A stretch of DNA of 64,000 nucleotides from DATGFK01 sp040007395 (GCA_040007395.1 JBDTVG010000128.1:1-64000), one strand, 5' to 3'. Positions 9,501-17,239 are shown, counted from the stretch's first letter. The notes: generated from the letters alone by a model not told the origin. Made by a program: numbers and translations.

Positions 9501-10196
9501 AAGTAGGCTCAGGCTTTGTTCCAGGTCGCCGGGTTCTTTGCTGGCGGACGGGGGTGTAATGAATTGAACAAGATCATCGAACAGGGCTTCGCAGGCAGGT
9601 GTATCGCGTAGAGAACGCCAGATTACAACCTCGAAATGCTCTGCAACCTGATGCATTAGCTGAACCGAGAGTGAGGATTTGCCGATACCGCCCAACCCGA
9701 GCACACTGATAACCCGACAGTGCTCCTCCACAACCCAACCAGTCAAAAGATTCAATTCCCACTCGCGCCCATAGAAAGCCTTAACGGTAAGCGCATCACC
9801 CCAATCTACGCGTGTGGCACTGTTCAGTGAACTTGTAAATGCCTTCCTTTGTTCATAGGTGTTATGGCTAGCTTCATCGACAGATTGTGATGCCAAGAGG
9901 GTTGCAATCCACATTTCGTCGATCAAAACTTTTTGTTGAGCGTCTCGCCAGAGTCCCCTAATCGCTTCGGCTTCGTGCCCCACGGGGAATGCCTTTTGAG
10001 CGAGTGCTAGCGCAATAAATTGTTTTAGATGTTCAATCTTTGGGTAACTACCGCCCGATTCCCACTCTCCCACCGCGCGCCGCGAGACAGCCAAGTAGTC
10101 AGCCAATCCCGCCTGAGTTAGCCCAATTGTAGTGCGGAGGGTCAACATAACCTGACCAAAGCCATAGTCCCGCTCAGGATATGACAAGCGTGTCAA
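6546..10196 (-). CDS. XRE-HTH / NB-ARC STAND ATPase with 14 WD40 repeats
   Basis: The protein has 1216 residues. Residues about 15-75 form a Cro/C1-type helix-turn-helix (LTQAGLADYLAVSRRAVGEW). An NB-ARC/STAND NTPase follows, with P-loop GLGGIGKSS at 167-175, Walker B TLIVLDN near 241-247, an LLLTSRE sensor at about 284-290 and GNPLAL near 340. A helical region follows to about 540, then a short pentapeptide-like stretch (LRGLNLSGLAF), then 14 WD40 blades (SPDGR..LASG...WD) from about 600 to the end. STAND proteins are ATP-dependent switches that oligomerise when the sensor domain binds a ligand; here the XRE head suggests DNA binding. Ligand and targets are unknown. It ends 36 nt before the sugar-binding-protein gene and may share its transcript. 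An antiphage role is possible but has no direct support here. Confidence 0.88.
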   Translation of the reverse strand: MTRLSYPERDYGFGQVMLTLRTTIGLTQAGLADYLAVSRRAVGEWESGGSYPKIEHLKQFIALALAQKAFPVGHEAEAIRGLWRDAQQKVLIDEMWIATLLASQSVDEASHNTYEQRKAFTSSLNSATRVDWGDALTVKAFYGREWELNLLTGWVVEEHCRVISVLGLGGIGKSSLSVQLMHQVAEHFEVVIWRSLRDTPACEALFDDLVQFITPPSASKEPGDLEQSLSLLLEYMRSARTLIVLDNLESVLEDAEHSGQIHPGYEALARFIRQSAGANHQSCLLLTSREKLSDLMALEGNQSPVRTLRLARLDIDSCEALLIEKGITGTDDERAQLIDIYAGNPLALKVIAQTIADLFDGAIAPFLQQGEVIFGSVRDLLGQQFERLSDIEQTLLLWLAILREPATFDELSEIVLNPISRTQLLEAMDRLYRRSLIERGQRQATFTLQSVVLEYLTSRLIDEAYTEIQHGKLSRLIEHGLELAHVKDYVRQSQDRLLLSPLLTRLEDEYTDLEAQLQAILDDLRALPHRAQGYASANLLALLRLMQGHLRGLNLSGLAFRSAYLQGTEMQDTDLSNVMIYDNTFTQPFNTLLAVAVSGDCWAASSSRGEVMLWTANGMTLRRTWQAHNAMIWAAKFSPDGRFLATGGWDNQVKVWESATGTLMWSGKHLAAVNSLAFSPDGRLLASASEDATVALWDLESGRQLQLLPHPAAVTGSGINWTPDGKMLISGDKEGSIRLWDIPNFGQARCVKTIAAHSTFVDGLVLSPDGQLLASSSLDGTVKLWNIVSGQLLHLRQSIVGHKARIGRLGWSPDGRTLACGGIDTMVWIFDVEDGHYRHVLQGHVEGITGLTFTPDGDSLLSCGGHTLHLWDANKWQCTRVIEGYSNFFTALDWSVDGTQLIGGCMDGPLALWDLHHNTPPKLLHGHGGAIMGIGWSPDGKWLASSEWDNAIRLWNPTTGVCVRTLHHPDDPANFFSALDWSPDGTRFACGTSQRGVQVFEITSALPRWVGSPFPSVIQSVAWSPDGRQLAGAGGGSCIVYLWDAEDGTLLHSLEGHAGAINCLAWSPDGRYLASGSRDKEAGELFVWDTQCKECIYTFMAHPGTIQAITWITNEEIITGDVTGILRWWRVQNNEYLLTHETHIGSTRALKRNPDGTKLASCSDDGTIKIWDLNTGEHCQTLRRDRPYERLNITGIRGLTEAQKSTLCELGAFENN

Positions 10197-10255
10197 CTGC
10201 CGACTCCTAACCCTTCATCTAACAATGGGAAGTAATGTGAAGTGAGGTGGTATGT

Positions 10256-10287
10256 AATGTTCAATGACTTCGGATGATTGAAACATT
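10256..10287. promoter_or_regulatory. Inverted repeat in divergent promoter region, candidate operator
   Basis: AATGTTCAAT at 10256-10265 faces ATTGAAACATT at 10277-10287, giving ten paired bases with a one-base bulge. It lies midway between the XRE-STAND gene (start 10196, minus) and the LuxR-type gene (start 10357, plus), a natural site for shared control. Binding by either protein is only an inference. Confidence 0.35.
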
Positions 10288-10356
10288 ATACTGCTGACTG
10301 TTCTTCATTGCCGTGTTCATTTTTCATCTATTTTGTTTCATAGAAGGAGAAACCCA

Positions 10357-10617
10357 ATGAGTCATCTTGATGAGTTAACGAATCAAGAACGCAATGTTTT
10401 GGCACTAGTTGCCAAAGGTTGGCGCAATTTGGCAATTGCCAACGAGCTTTCTATTAGCACAAAGACAGTTGAAACTCATCTCTCTCATATCTTTAACAAG
10501 TTATGTGTCTCCTCCAGAACTGAGGCGGCCCTCATTGTGCTACAGAACACACCAAAAATCAGGGAAAACTCTCACGACAAGGAAGAAAAAATCAGCTACC
10601 CTAGCACTATCAATTAG
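10357..10617 (+). CDS. Small LuxR/GerE-type HTH protein
   Basis: ATG 10357 was chosen because AGAAGGAG sits eight bases upstream; an earlier in-frame start lacks such a site. The 86-residue product is essentially one GerE domain: LTNQERNVLALVAKGWRN, then the recognition region SISTKTVETHLSHIFNKL and SSRTEAALIVLQ, followed by a charged tail. No receiver or ligand-binding domain is attached, so it is a stand-alone DNA-binding domain, perhaps acting by dimerisation or with a partner. It is divergent from the XRE-STAND gene and lies 112 nt upstream of three hydrolase genes, which it might control. Confidence 0.82.
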   Translation: MSHLDELTNQERNVLALVAKGWRNLAIANELSISTKTVETHLSHIFNKLCVSSRTEAALIVLQNTPKIRENSHDKEEKISYPSTIN

Positions 10618-10729
10618 GGAAGCAAGGAGTGCCTATGGACTGAACATCAGCAAGCTGTTGAGCGTCAAAACCAGCTAATACTGTCGTCCATCAAATTTGA
10701 TTATTATCGCAGTTGGAGGAGAGAAATTC

Positions 10730-11542
10730 ATGAACCGTATCAAGTGGAATGTACTGAGCTTTTGGCGCTCGATACTGCTAATCGTAATTATGGTTACTGT
10801 TACCATGTCAACGATAAGTGTGTCGGCGCAGGGTGGCAAAAAAGCGTTGCCAAACATCGTCTTGGTCCACGGTGCTTGGGCAGACGGCTCAAGTTGGAGT
10901 GGCGTAATCCAGCGCCTTCAGAAAGACGGCTATAACGTCACCGCGCCGCAGTTCCCCTTGACGACGCTGGTCGATAATGTTGCCCGGTTGAATCAGGTCT
11001 TGGCGATGCAGACGGGTCCGACCATTGTCGTCGGGCACTCCTATGGCGGTCAGATCATCACGGCTCTGGGCAAAGACGCGCCCAATGTTGTGGGGCTGGT
11101 GTATATCGCGGCGTTCGGCCTCGACGAAGGGGAATCGCTTCAGGCATTACTCTCGCAAGGCCCGCCTCCGCCTGCCCTCGCTCACCTGATCATCGATAAA
11201 CAGGGCTTTGCTTGGCTTCCTCACGACGATTTCGTGAAGCATTTTGCTGCCGACGTTGATCCAGTTCAGGCGAATGTGATGTTCGCGGTGCAACAGCCCC
11301 TGTCTGCCGCAGCCCTCGGCGAGAAGATGGGCGTACCGGCCTGGAAGTCATTCCCGTCATGGTACCTAGTGGCGACGAAGGATGAGGCCATCCCACCCGA
11401 TGCAGAGCGCTTGTTCGCCAAACGAATGGGAGCTACGACTGTCGAGGTTGCATCTAGTCACGTCGCCATGGTTTCCCATCCCGCTGATGTGACCAAGCTA
11501 ATCGAAATGGCAGCGCAAACCATCCTCACTGGCAAGAAGTAA
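10730..11542 (+). CDS. Secreted alpha/beta hydrolase
   Basis: ATG 10730 follows GGAGGAGAG at optimal spacing. The N terminus has a signal peptide or anchor (NVLSFWRSILLIVIMVTVTM) cut near SVSAQ. The 270-residue product has the fold's oxyanion strand NIVLVHGAWADGSSW, nucleophile elbow GHSYGG (Ser), an acid in ATKDEAIPP and a His in SSHVAMVSHP. This pattern matches the small esterase/hydrolase group that also holds pyrethroid- and salicylate-ester hydrolases. The substrate is unknown and the site of action is probably extracytoplasmic. It is the first of three hydrolase genes in a row, but the genes belong to different subfamilies. Confidence 0.85.
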   Translation: MNRIKWNVLSFWRSILLIVIMVTVTMSTISVSAQGGKKALPNIVLVHGAWADGSSWSGVIQRLQKDGYNVTAPQFPLTTLVDNVARLNQVLAMQTGPTIVVGHSYGGQIITALGKDAPNVVGLVYIAAFGLDEGESLQALLSQGPPPPALAHLIIDKQGFAWLPHDDFVKHFAADVDPVQANVMFAVQQPLSAAALGEKMGVPAWKSFPSWYLVATKDEAIPPDAERLFAKRMGATTVEVASSHVAMVSHPADVTKLIEMAAQTILTGKK

Positions 11543-11562
11543 CCTATCTCTAGGGTCAGGTT

Positions 11563-11582
11563 AGGAGTGCAGCCACACTCCT
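11563..11582 (+). terminator. Weak hairpin between hydrolase genes
   Basis: AGGAGTG (11563-11569) pairs with CACTCCT (11576-11582) around a six-base loop. GACTTATTC follows, but there is no proper U-run. It may be a partial terminator or only an mRNA end structure after the first hydrolase gene. Confidence 0.3.
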
Positions 11583-11650
11583 GACTTATTCGCAGAAAGA
11601 CGGTACGCGCTACCCACTATCAGGGTCGATAGTACCCGGAAGATCATCCA

Positions 11651-12634
11651 ATGACAAACAAAATTCAACTGGAACCTGAAGCGCAGGCATTTGCCGACGC
11701 TGTGGCAAACCTACCGTTTTTACATGAACTGGGTCCTGAAAAAGGCCGTATCGCCTTTGACCAGCTACAGTCAGGCCCGGTGCTTAAGCTGCCAGTAGAC
11801 ATCACTGAACTGACGATACAAGGCAGTCCGAGTGGCAACGTCTCCATTCAAATTATGCGTTCACAGAACGCACCAGCAATCCTGCCTGTTGTCGTCTATA
11901 TCCACGGTGCTGGCTGGGTATTCGGAGACACCATCACCCATGACCGCCTGATTCGTGAACTCGCCGTTCGGGCTGAGGTAGCAGTGGTTTTCCCAAATTA
12001 CAGCCTGTCACCTGAAGCCAAGTACCCGACAGCTATCGAAGAAAGCTATGCGGTGGTCAAGTGGGTCGCTGAGCATGGCTTGGAATACGGCCTTGACCCG
12101 GAGCGACTAGCGGTGGCTGGTGACAATGTGGGCGGCAACATGGCGGTAGCAGTCACGCTGCTGGCAAAAGAACGTGGCGGACCAGCCATTCAGCTCCAGT
12201 TGCTGTTCTACCCGGTGACAGATGCCTCTTTCAATACGGATTCGTACCACCAATTCGCCGAAGGTTACCACCTGCGCCGTGATGCCATGATGTGGTTCTG
12301 GAACCAGTACACCACTAATCCCGGCGAACGTGACACCATCATTGCCTCACCGCTCCGCGCCAGTATCGAGCAACTGAGGGGTCTCCCCCCAGGGCTGGTT
12401 ATCACCGCTGAAGCAGATACACTGCGCGATGAAGGTGAAGCCTACGCCAACAAACTCCGCGAGGCTGGCGTTCGCGTGACTGCGGTGCGATTCCTGGGAA
12501 CTATCCACGATTTCGTAATGTTGAACGCTCTAGCGAACACGTTAGCGGCACGTGAAGCGATGACATTCGCTACTGCTTGGCTGTACGAAAAATTGAACAG
12601 TAAACATACCGATATATCACAATTAGGAGATTAA
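11651..12634 (+). CDS. Hormone-sensitive-lipase-family hydrolase lacking its catalytic serine
   Basis: The 327-residue protein has the HSL/esterase layout: an oxyanion-hole HGAGW at 85-89 (family HGGGW), FPNYSLSPEAKYP, the elbow region at 157-162, an acid in AEADTLRDEGE, and a His in FLGTIHDFVML. The nucleophile elbow reads GDNVGGNM where the family has GDSxGGN, so residue 159 is Asn (codon AAT) instead of Ser. A single G-to-A change from AGT would do this. The remaining triad members and the fold look intact and the frame is open, so the protein is either recently inactivated or has a non-hydrolytic role. It lies five bases before the next hydrolase gene. Confidence 0.85.
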   Translation: MTNKIQLEPEAQAFADAVANLPFLHELGPEKGRIAFDQLQSGPVLKLPVDITELTIQGSPSGNVSIQIMRSQNAPAILPVVVYIHGAGWVFGDTITHDRLIRELAVRAEVAVVFPNYSLSPEAKYPTAIEESYAVVKWVAEHGLEYGLDPERLAVAGDNVGGNMAVAVTLLAKERGGPAIQLQLLFYPVTDASFNTDSYHQFAEGYHLRRDAMMWFWNQYTTNPGERDTIIASPLRASIEQLRGLPPGLVITAEADTLRDEGEAYANKLREAGVRVTAVRFLGTIHDFVMLNALANTLAAREAMTFATAWLYEKLNSKHTDISQLGD

Positions 12635-12639
12635 AACCC

Positions 12640-13494
12640 ATGACAGCTGAGATGACACCCCATGAGCAGCAACAGATTAGTCAAGCCAACGATTCGGGGC
12701 TACAGCCCGTCGTCTTCGTACACGGCTTGTGGCTCCTGTCCAGCAGTTGGGATTCTTGGCAGACATTTTTTCATGAGCAAGGCTACTCGCCCCTCGCTCC
12801 CGGTTGGCCTGATGATCCGGAAACCGTCGAAGAGGCCAAAGAGGACCCAGAGGTCTTTGCCCACAAACGGGTCCAGCAAGTGACGGATCACTACGTTAAT
12901 GTGATTCGTCAACTTAAGACCAAGCCAGCCGTCATCGGGCATTCCTTTGGCGGTCTCATCGCCCAGAAGATAGCCGGGGAAGGTGTATCTGCGGTAACGG
13001 TTGCCATCGATCCCGCGCCGTTTCGGGGTGTGCTGCCGCTGCCACTGTCTGCATTGAAATCTTCGTCGGCAGTGCTAGGTAATCCTCTCAACTACACACG
13101 CGCCGTAGCGCTAACATTCGAGCAGTTCCGTTTTGCCTTTGCCAATGTCGTAGACGAGAGTGAAGCCCACGAACTATATGAGAAATACTCGGTACCCGGT
13201 CCGGGGAGGCCAATCTTCCAGGCCGCTACGGCGAATCTCAATCCGTGGACCGAAGCCCAAGTTAACACGACAAACCCTGATCGCGGGCCGCTGCTTATCA
13301 TCTCTGGCGAGTTCGATCACACGGTTCCTTGGGCGATTGCCCATGCTTCCTACAAGCAGCAGGAAAAGAATTCGGGTGTGACTGAAATCAAAGAAATCCC
13401 TGACCGAGGCCACTCGCTCACTATCGATCACGGCTGGCGCGAAGTAGCCGAGACTGCGCTCACATTTATCCAGAACTGCATTCCGAAACCTTAA
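12640..13494 (+). CDS. Cytosolic alpha/beta hydrolase
   Basis: ATG 12640 has GGAGA about eight bases upstream and lies five bases after the previous stop, so the two genes are translationally close. The 284 residues include VVFVHGLWLLSSSW, nucleophile elbow GHSFGG (Ser), an acid in SGEFDHTVPW and a His in PDRGHSLTIDHGW. There is no signal peptide. Relatives are annotated as generic alpha/beta hydrolases; the long lid region between the elbow and the acid is typical. The substrate is unknown. Unlike the preceding gene, all triad residues are present. Confidence 0.85.
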   Translation: MTAEMTPHEQQQISQANDSGLQPVVFVHGLWLLSSSWDSWQTFFHEQGYSPLAPGWPDDPETVEEAKEDPEVFAHKRVQQVTDHYVNVIRQLKTKPAVIGHSFGGLIAQKIAGEGVSAVTVAIDPAPFRGVLPLPLSALKSSSAVLGNPLNYTRAVALTFEQFRFAFANVVDESEAHELYEKYSVPGPGRPIFQAATANLNPWTEAQVNTTNPDRGPLLIISGEFDHTVPWAIAHASYKQQEKNSGVTEIKEIPDRGHSLTIDHGWREVAETALTFIQNCIPKP

Positions 13495-13574
13495 CTCTGA
13501 TTAGGTGTAAGCGGTCGCGTTTTCTACGTTATTCGCGAGGCTGATGACTGGTTATTCTGCTGGTCGGTTTTGTT

Positions 13575-13612
13575 AGCAGCTAGGATAGCTGACGAGGTTC
13601 TACCTAGCTGCT
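13575..13612. repeat. 10-bp perfect inverted repeat before the dehydrogenase remnant
   Basis: AGCAGCTAGG at 13575-13584 pairs with CCTAGCTGCT at 13603-13612 around an 18-base loop. No T-run follows on either strand, so it is not a standard terminator. It lies 35 nt upstream of the truncated dehydrogenase gene. Confidence 0.45.
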
Positions 13613-13647
13613 GGCGATACCGACAGCAGTAACTGGGAATTTATCGA

Positions 13648-13971
13648 ATGGAGATGATTGCTATGGGTTCACTTGAAGGAAAAGTCGCTTTAGTGACGGG
13701 CGGCAATAGCGGGATAGGTCTGACAACAGCGCGAGAATTTCATGCCAATGGTGCCAAAGTGGTAATTTCAGGGCGTGATCATGATACACTAGAAGCGGTC
13801 TGTCGAGAACTGGGAAATGGTACGCTAGCGGTAGCGACGGACGTGACCCGACTGACTGAGATCGATCACTTGATGGCTCGTGTACACGAAACGTTTGGCA
13901 AATTGGATATCCTCTTTGTCAATGCTGGGACATTTAAAGGTGCCACGTTAGCTGGACTTTCGCCAATTTGA
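13648..13971 (+). pseudogene. Short-chain dehydrogenase, truncated after the NAG motif
   Basis: The 107 codons cover only the first 40% of a classical SDR: LEGKVALVTGGNSGIGLTTA (the nucleotide-binding TGxxxGIG), ISGRDHDTLEAV, a conserved Asp in VATDVTR, and LDILFVNAG (the NNAG-equivalent). Homology ends at about 13945. The active-site Tyr-x-x-x-Lys and the substrate region are absent, and transposase fragments begin within 80 bases. GGAGATG upstream of ATG 13663 suggests that may have been the original start. It was probably cut by insertion followed by deletion. No active product is expected. Confidence 0.8.
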
Positions 13972-13986
13972 GAGGAAAACAGAGCA

Positions 13987-14036
13987 GGTAGGGTAAGCTG
14001 ACTCATGATAAAAAGAGGTCATATGCTTACCCTACC
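13987..14036. repeat. Inverted repeat at the boundary of an IS701-like fragment
   Basis: GGTAGGGTAAGC at 13987-13998 is the exact reverse complement of GCTTACCCTACC at 14025-14036. The right arm overlaps the start codon region of the transposase fragment. It could be an element end, or a hairpin hiding the start codon and limiting transposase translation. Confidence 0.5.
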
Positions 14037-14111
14037 TACCGAGATGATAACGCTCCTGGCAAGGTTCGCACCAGAATTTAGGAAGCCCATGTGGTTGTTA
14101 GCGCAAGTGCT
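14023..14111 (+). pseudogene. N-terminal fragment of an IS701-like transposase
   Basis: ATG 14023 starts MLTLPTEMITLLARFAP, continues EFRKPMWLLAQVLLG and then breaks. This is the usual N terminus of IS701-like DDE transposases, normally followed by an ILAPGKRTV motif that is absent here. At the shared string GTGCTGCTG (14107-14115) the sequence switches into a piece of the integrase-type element seen at 2172. The complementary C-terminal half of this kind of transposase lies at 1481-2057. Confidence 0.6.
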
Positions 14112-14163
14112 GCTGGGCGAATGGCATGTTCGGCGCGTGTTGGCGGAGAATGTAACTTTCTAT
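14107..14163 (+). repeat. 57-bp copy of integrase-remnant sequence at 2172-2228
   Basis: The 57 bases match 2172-2228 with two mismatches and encode the same LLGEWHVRRVLAE segment of an rve-type transposase. The copies sit 12 kb apart in the same orientation, so they offer a short stretch for homologous recombination or record an earlier rearrangement. Confidence 0.75.
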
Positions 14164-14204
14164 CCTATTTTCATCCCTTTGTGGTGCCGCCTCGCGGCAT
14201 GGCT

Positions 14205-14450
14205 AGCTGTCTTGAAGAGAAGCATGATGTCTTGTAAACGACCTTGACCCTTCAGCCGAGTCGCCAGAACCGCCAGCGTGAGCCTTTCCCAGCGCGATAC
14301 CCGTGGTGGCCGCCGTTGCTTTCGTTCCAGAATGCGCCGTTGCTGGCGCAACAACAGCACTTCGACACCTTGGTCTCGTTCTGATTGTCTGAGAACACCC
14401 ACGACATCTAAGCCCAGCCACAATAACTGGGCGAGAATTGACCACATCAT
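14205..14450 (-). pseudogene. N-terminal fragment of an integrase-type transposase
   Basis: From ATG 14450 leftwards the frame gives MMWSILAQLLWLGLDVVGVL, QSERDQGVEVLLLRQQRRIL, VSRWERLTLAVLATRLKG and QDIMLLF, then loses homology at about 14205. It corresponds to the region rebuilt at 898-1130 in the other remnant (VWYIIHLITSLPWDG, LLLLRQQILIL), so both derive from one family of elements. No DDE core follows. The 14164-14204 stretch between this and the 57-bp copy holds nothing recognisable. Confidence 0.6.
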
Positions 14451-14864
14451 CAGCACCTCGACGAGAACCGCGAAGTTAACGCAATCAGTGTATCCAATCT
14501 TGGCTGACCCAGCGACTGACCTGCTGAGCGGCTGCACCCCTGCGCTTTCGCTCGATAGATATAATTGGCGCACCCCAAGCGGAATAATGGCAGGGTATAT
14601 GCAGAAAACAGGTCAGCCTTTCACGACAAATTACTTTTGTGGTATTTTTATGATGGGTACAATTTCAAAGATCTGACGCTCTTGCCTTATCATAAACCGG
14701 CATTATGGCCTTCTATCCTCTCATTACCTATAGTTTCTGTACATTTTATTACTTCATTATCGTGCACCATTGGTTAGTACAACGTGTTTTGACTGGATAG
14801 TTTCTGTTTGCATCCAGTGCGTGTCCACCCTATTATTGAGTCACTAGCCAGTGTGGAGTGCCGA

Positions 14865-17156
14865 ATGCGAAATATCCGAGTTTTTGTGTCATCACCTGGC
14901 GATCTAAAGGCAGAACGCCAGCTTATCGCGGATCTGATCGAGTCGTTCAGTAAGCGAGCAACGATCCGGGATCGGTATAAGTTCACGCCGTTCCTGTACG
15001 AACGCTTTGCCCCTGCCGTAACCGGTGAAGCACCTCAGGTTGTTGTCAACGAACAGATGCTTCGCCCCTCAGAGACAGACATCGTGATCTGCATCTTATG
15101 GTCTCGTTTTGGCACACCGCTTGCCGAGATCAATCCAGATACTGGACAGCCTTACGATTCTGGTACCGAGTTCGAGTTTTATGAAGCTTACCGTGCCTAC
15201 CAGAAACGCAAAACCCCGACTATCCTGTTGTATCGCTGCACGCGGCCTGTTCCAGAGGGGGCAGATCCGGTGCAGGTGGTACGGGTGAATGCTTTTTTCA
15301 AGCGCTTTGAAGGGAGTAAGGCCCCTCTACGCGGTCTATACAAATCTTTTGACACGGCGGAGTCGCTCCGTGCCGCTTTGACAAATGACATCGACACGCT
15401 GATCGCCCGTTGGGAGAGGCCCTCACAACGCGTGATTGACCAGATACTGCGCCCGATCTGGCCTGTTGCCATCCTCCTCGCGGCCCTAATGGCGATTTTA
15501 CTGGTTTTCATGTCACGTACTCCCGGAAACGTTCCTCTGCTGCCAACACCTACCGCGACACCAATTTTCCTCAAAAGCGGCTTGTTCAACGTTGCCGTTG
15601 CGCCATTCAATGTCGCGGCATTAGGCTTTTCGGACACCGAACTCAAGGAGATGACCGATATCCAATTGACGCAGACAGTCACCGAGGCGTTTGTCTCGAA
15701 TTTCAAAGTCAAACTCCTAGACATCAGCGCGGCGGCTCAACTTACTTTATGGCTACCCGACGTGATCGAACAGGTGAACCCGGCCCTAGTGAGCGATGAC
15801 AACGGCGCACAGATGCTGGTTGATAACCTCAACCAGCGGTTCCACGTGCAGGCCGACCTAGTCATCTACGGCGTGATCACCAGAAACAGCAGCGGCAAAC
15901 GGGTCGTGCGTCCGGGATTCTATGTAACTGGGAACCATCCCGAACTAGTCGAGGTCAAAGGCCGTTTTGACCTAGATTCGGTGATCTCGGTGGGCAGCCT
16001 GAACAATGATAACGCGCTCAAGTTTGGCCTTGCTAGTCGAGCGCAGGTGATCGCCTATGCCGCTTACGGCTTATCACTGATGGCGGCACAGCACTATCAG
16101 ACCGCCATCAAGGACGGCTTTGATCCGATCCTAGCGGCCAATGAGGCAGATCAATCGAAGGCACCCGTAGTGATCTACGTCCTCAAAGGCAGCGCGTCGC
16201 TGGGCAGCTACAACGTGCTTGCCGCCACCAGTGATCCCCGTGCGGAGGCAGCACAAAACGCACTGAATACCGCAGAAAATAGCTTCCGTCTGGCTTTCCA
16301 GTTGGATAAAGACTATGCGCGGGCGGCGCTCGGCCTTGCCAGCACCCATTATTTGCGGCTCGTGGAATCAGGCCAGACGGACGAGGCCAGTCTGAAGCAG
16401 GTCATTGAGGAATTCGAGCGTGCGTTGGTTGCTAAAGACCAACCACCCAGCGCAGCAATCCCGACCAAAGTGGCCTTCGGGCGAGGACAGGTGCTGGCTC
16501 TGCTCTACGCACAAAACCAAGATGACGACACATTCAAACAGGGCAACGATTCGCTGACCGATGTCATCAACGGAGCGAGAAACACCAGCGATCCGCAGCT
16601 TGAGGAGATCGTGGCGCGGGCCTATGCTTTGCGCGGCAGTATGGCAGTTTCAAGAGCCAAATACAATGGCGACTCGGCGGATTACGAATCGGCCATCACG
16701 GATTACGAATCAGCCGGGAGATTGTCAAAGGTAGCGGCATCCCAAGCACTGTACCACCGACGGCTGATCCGTGTGCAATTTGATCAGGCGCTGACAGGAA
16801 ATGATCCGGCAACCATTGAGGCAATGTTCAGGCAGTTCGTCACGTTGGCAGACCCAGCCCCTCCTGCCGAGGAGCTTGCCGAGATCTGGCGCGACAAGGG
16901 CCGCTACTACCGCGACAATGATCGCCATTCTGAAGCCGCCGCCGCCTTTAATGCTGCTCTTAGCTATGATCTGTCGGCATTCAAGCCGCAGGCTGCCGGA
17001 ATCTGGTTCGATCTGGGCGGTGAGTATGATACGCTGTGTCAGGTTGAGGCTGCATCCCAAGCCTATCAGCAGACGATCAGGCTGGACGGGAGCAATCCGA
17101 ATTACCAAAAACTGCCCGGCCTGATCCACCGTTATGCACTCCAATCGTGCTTTTAG
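14865..17156 (+). CDS. DUF4062 / transmembrane / TPR protein, receptor-like
   Basis: ATG 14865 starts MRNIRVFVSSPGDLKAER, the hallmark DUF4062 opening; an upstream TTG start is in frame but lacks homology. The 763-residue product has DUF4062 (about 1-110, with SETDIVICILWSRFGTPL and SGTEFEFYEAY), a basic linker, one membrane span (IWPVAILLAALMAILLVFM, about residues 206-224), a Thr/Pro linker, a FlgO-like alpha/beta domain beginning LFNVAVAPFNVAALG, and TPR-like helical repeats to the end. DUF4062 is a TIR-like domain often fused to STAND or effector modules. Here the layout suggests an internal signalling domain and an external TPR domain, but topology is inferred. It stands alone with no obvious operon partner. 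Confidence 0.8.
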   Translation: MRNIRVFVSSPGDLKAERQLIADLIESFSKRATIRDRYKFTPFLYERFAPAVTGEAPQVVVNEQMLRPSETDIVICILWSRFGTPLAEINPDTGQPYDSGTEFEFYEAYRAYQKRKTPTILLYRCTRPVPEGADPVQVVRVNAFFKRFEGSKAPLRGLYKSFDTAESLRAALTNDIDTLIARWERPSQRVIDQILRPIWPVAILLAALMAILLVFMSRTPGNVPLLPTPTATPIFLKSGLFNVAVAPFNVAALGFSDTELKEMTDIQLTQTVTEAFVSNFKVKLLDISAAAQLTLWLPDVIEQVNPALVSDDNGAQMLVDNLNQRFHVQADLVIYGVITRNSSGKRVVRPGFYVTGNHPELVEVKGRFDLDSVISVGSLNNDNALKFGLASRAQVIAYAAYGLSLMAAQHYQTAIKDGFDPILAANEADQSKAPVVIYVLKGSASLGSYNVLAATSDPRAEAAQNALNTAENSFRLAFQLDKDYARAALGLASTHYLRLVESGQTDEASLKQVIEEFERALVAKDQPPSAAIPTKVAFGRGQVLALLYAQNQDDDTFKQGNDSLTDVINGARNTSDPQLEEIVARAYALRGSMAVSRAKYNGDSADYESAITDYESAGRLSKVAASQALYHRRLIRVQFDQALTGNDPATIEAMFRQFVTLADPAPPAEELAEIWRDKGRYYRDNDRHSEAAAAFNAALSYDLSAFKPQAAGIWFDLGGEYDTLCQVEAASQAYQQTIRLDGSNPNYQKLPGLIHRYALQSCF

Positions 17157-17239
17157 AGGATCTCCGTCATGCCGACGGTAATGGCCTTTTTGCCGCCCCT
17201 CTCCGCTTCACAGAGAGGGGAACTTAAGGCCCGTTTCAT

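Noticed and set aside
17196..17220. CCCCTCTC/GAGAGGGG stem as a terminator
   Set aside because: No T-run on either strand and a nine-base loop; mentioned only beside the stronger hairpin at 17240.
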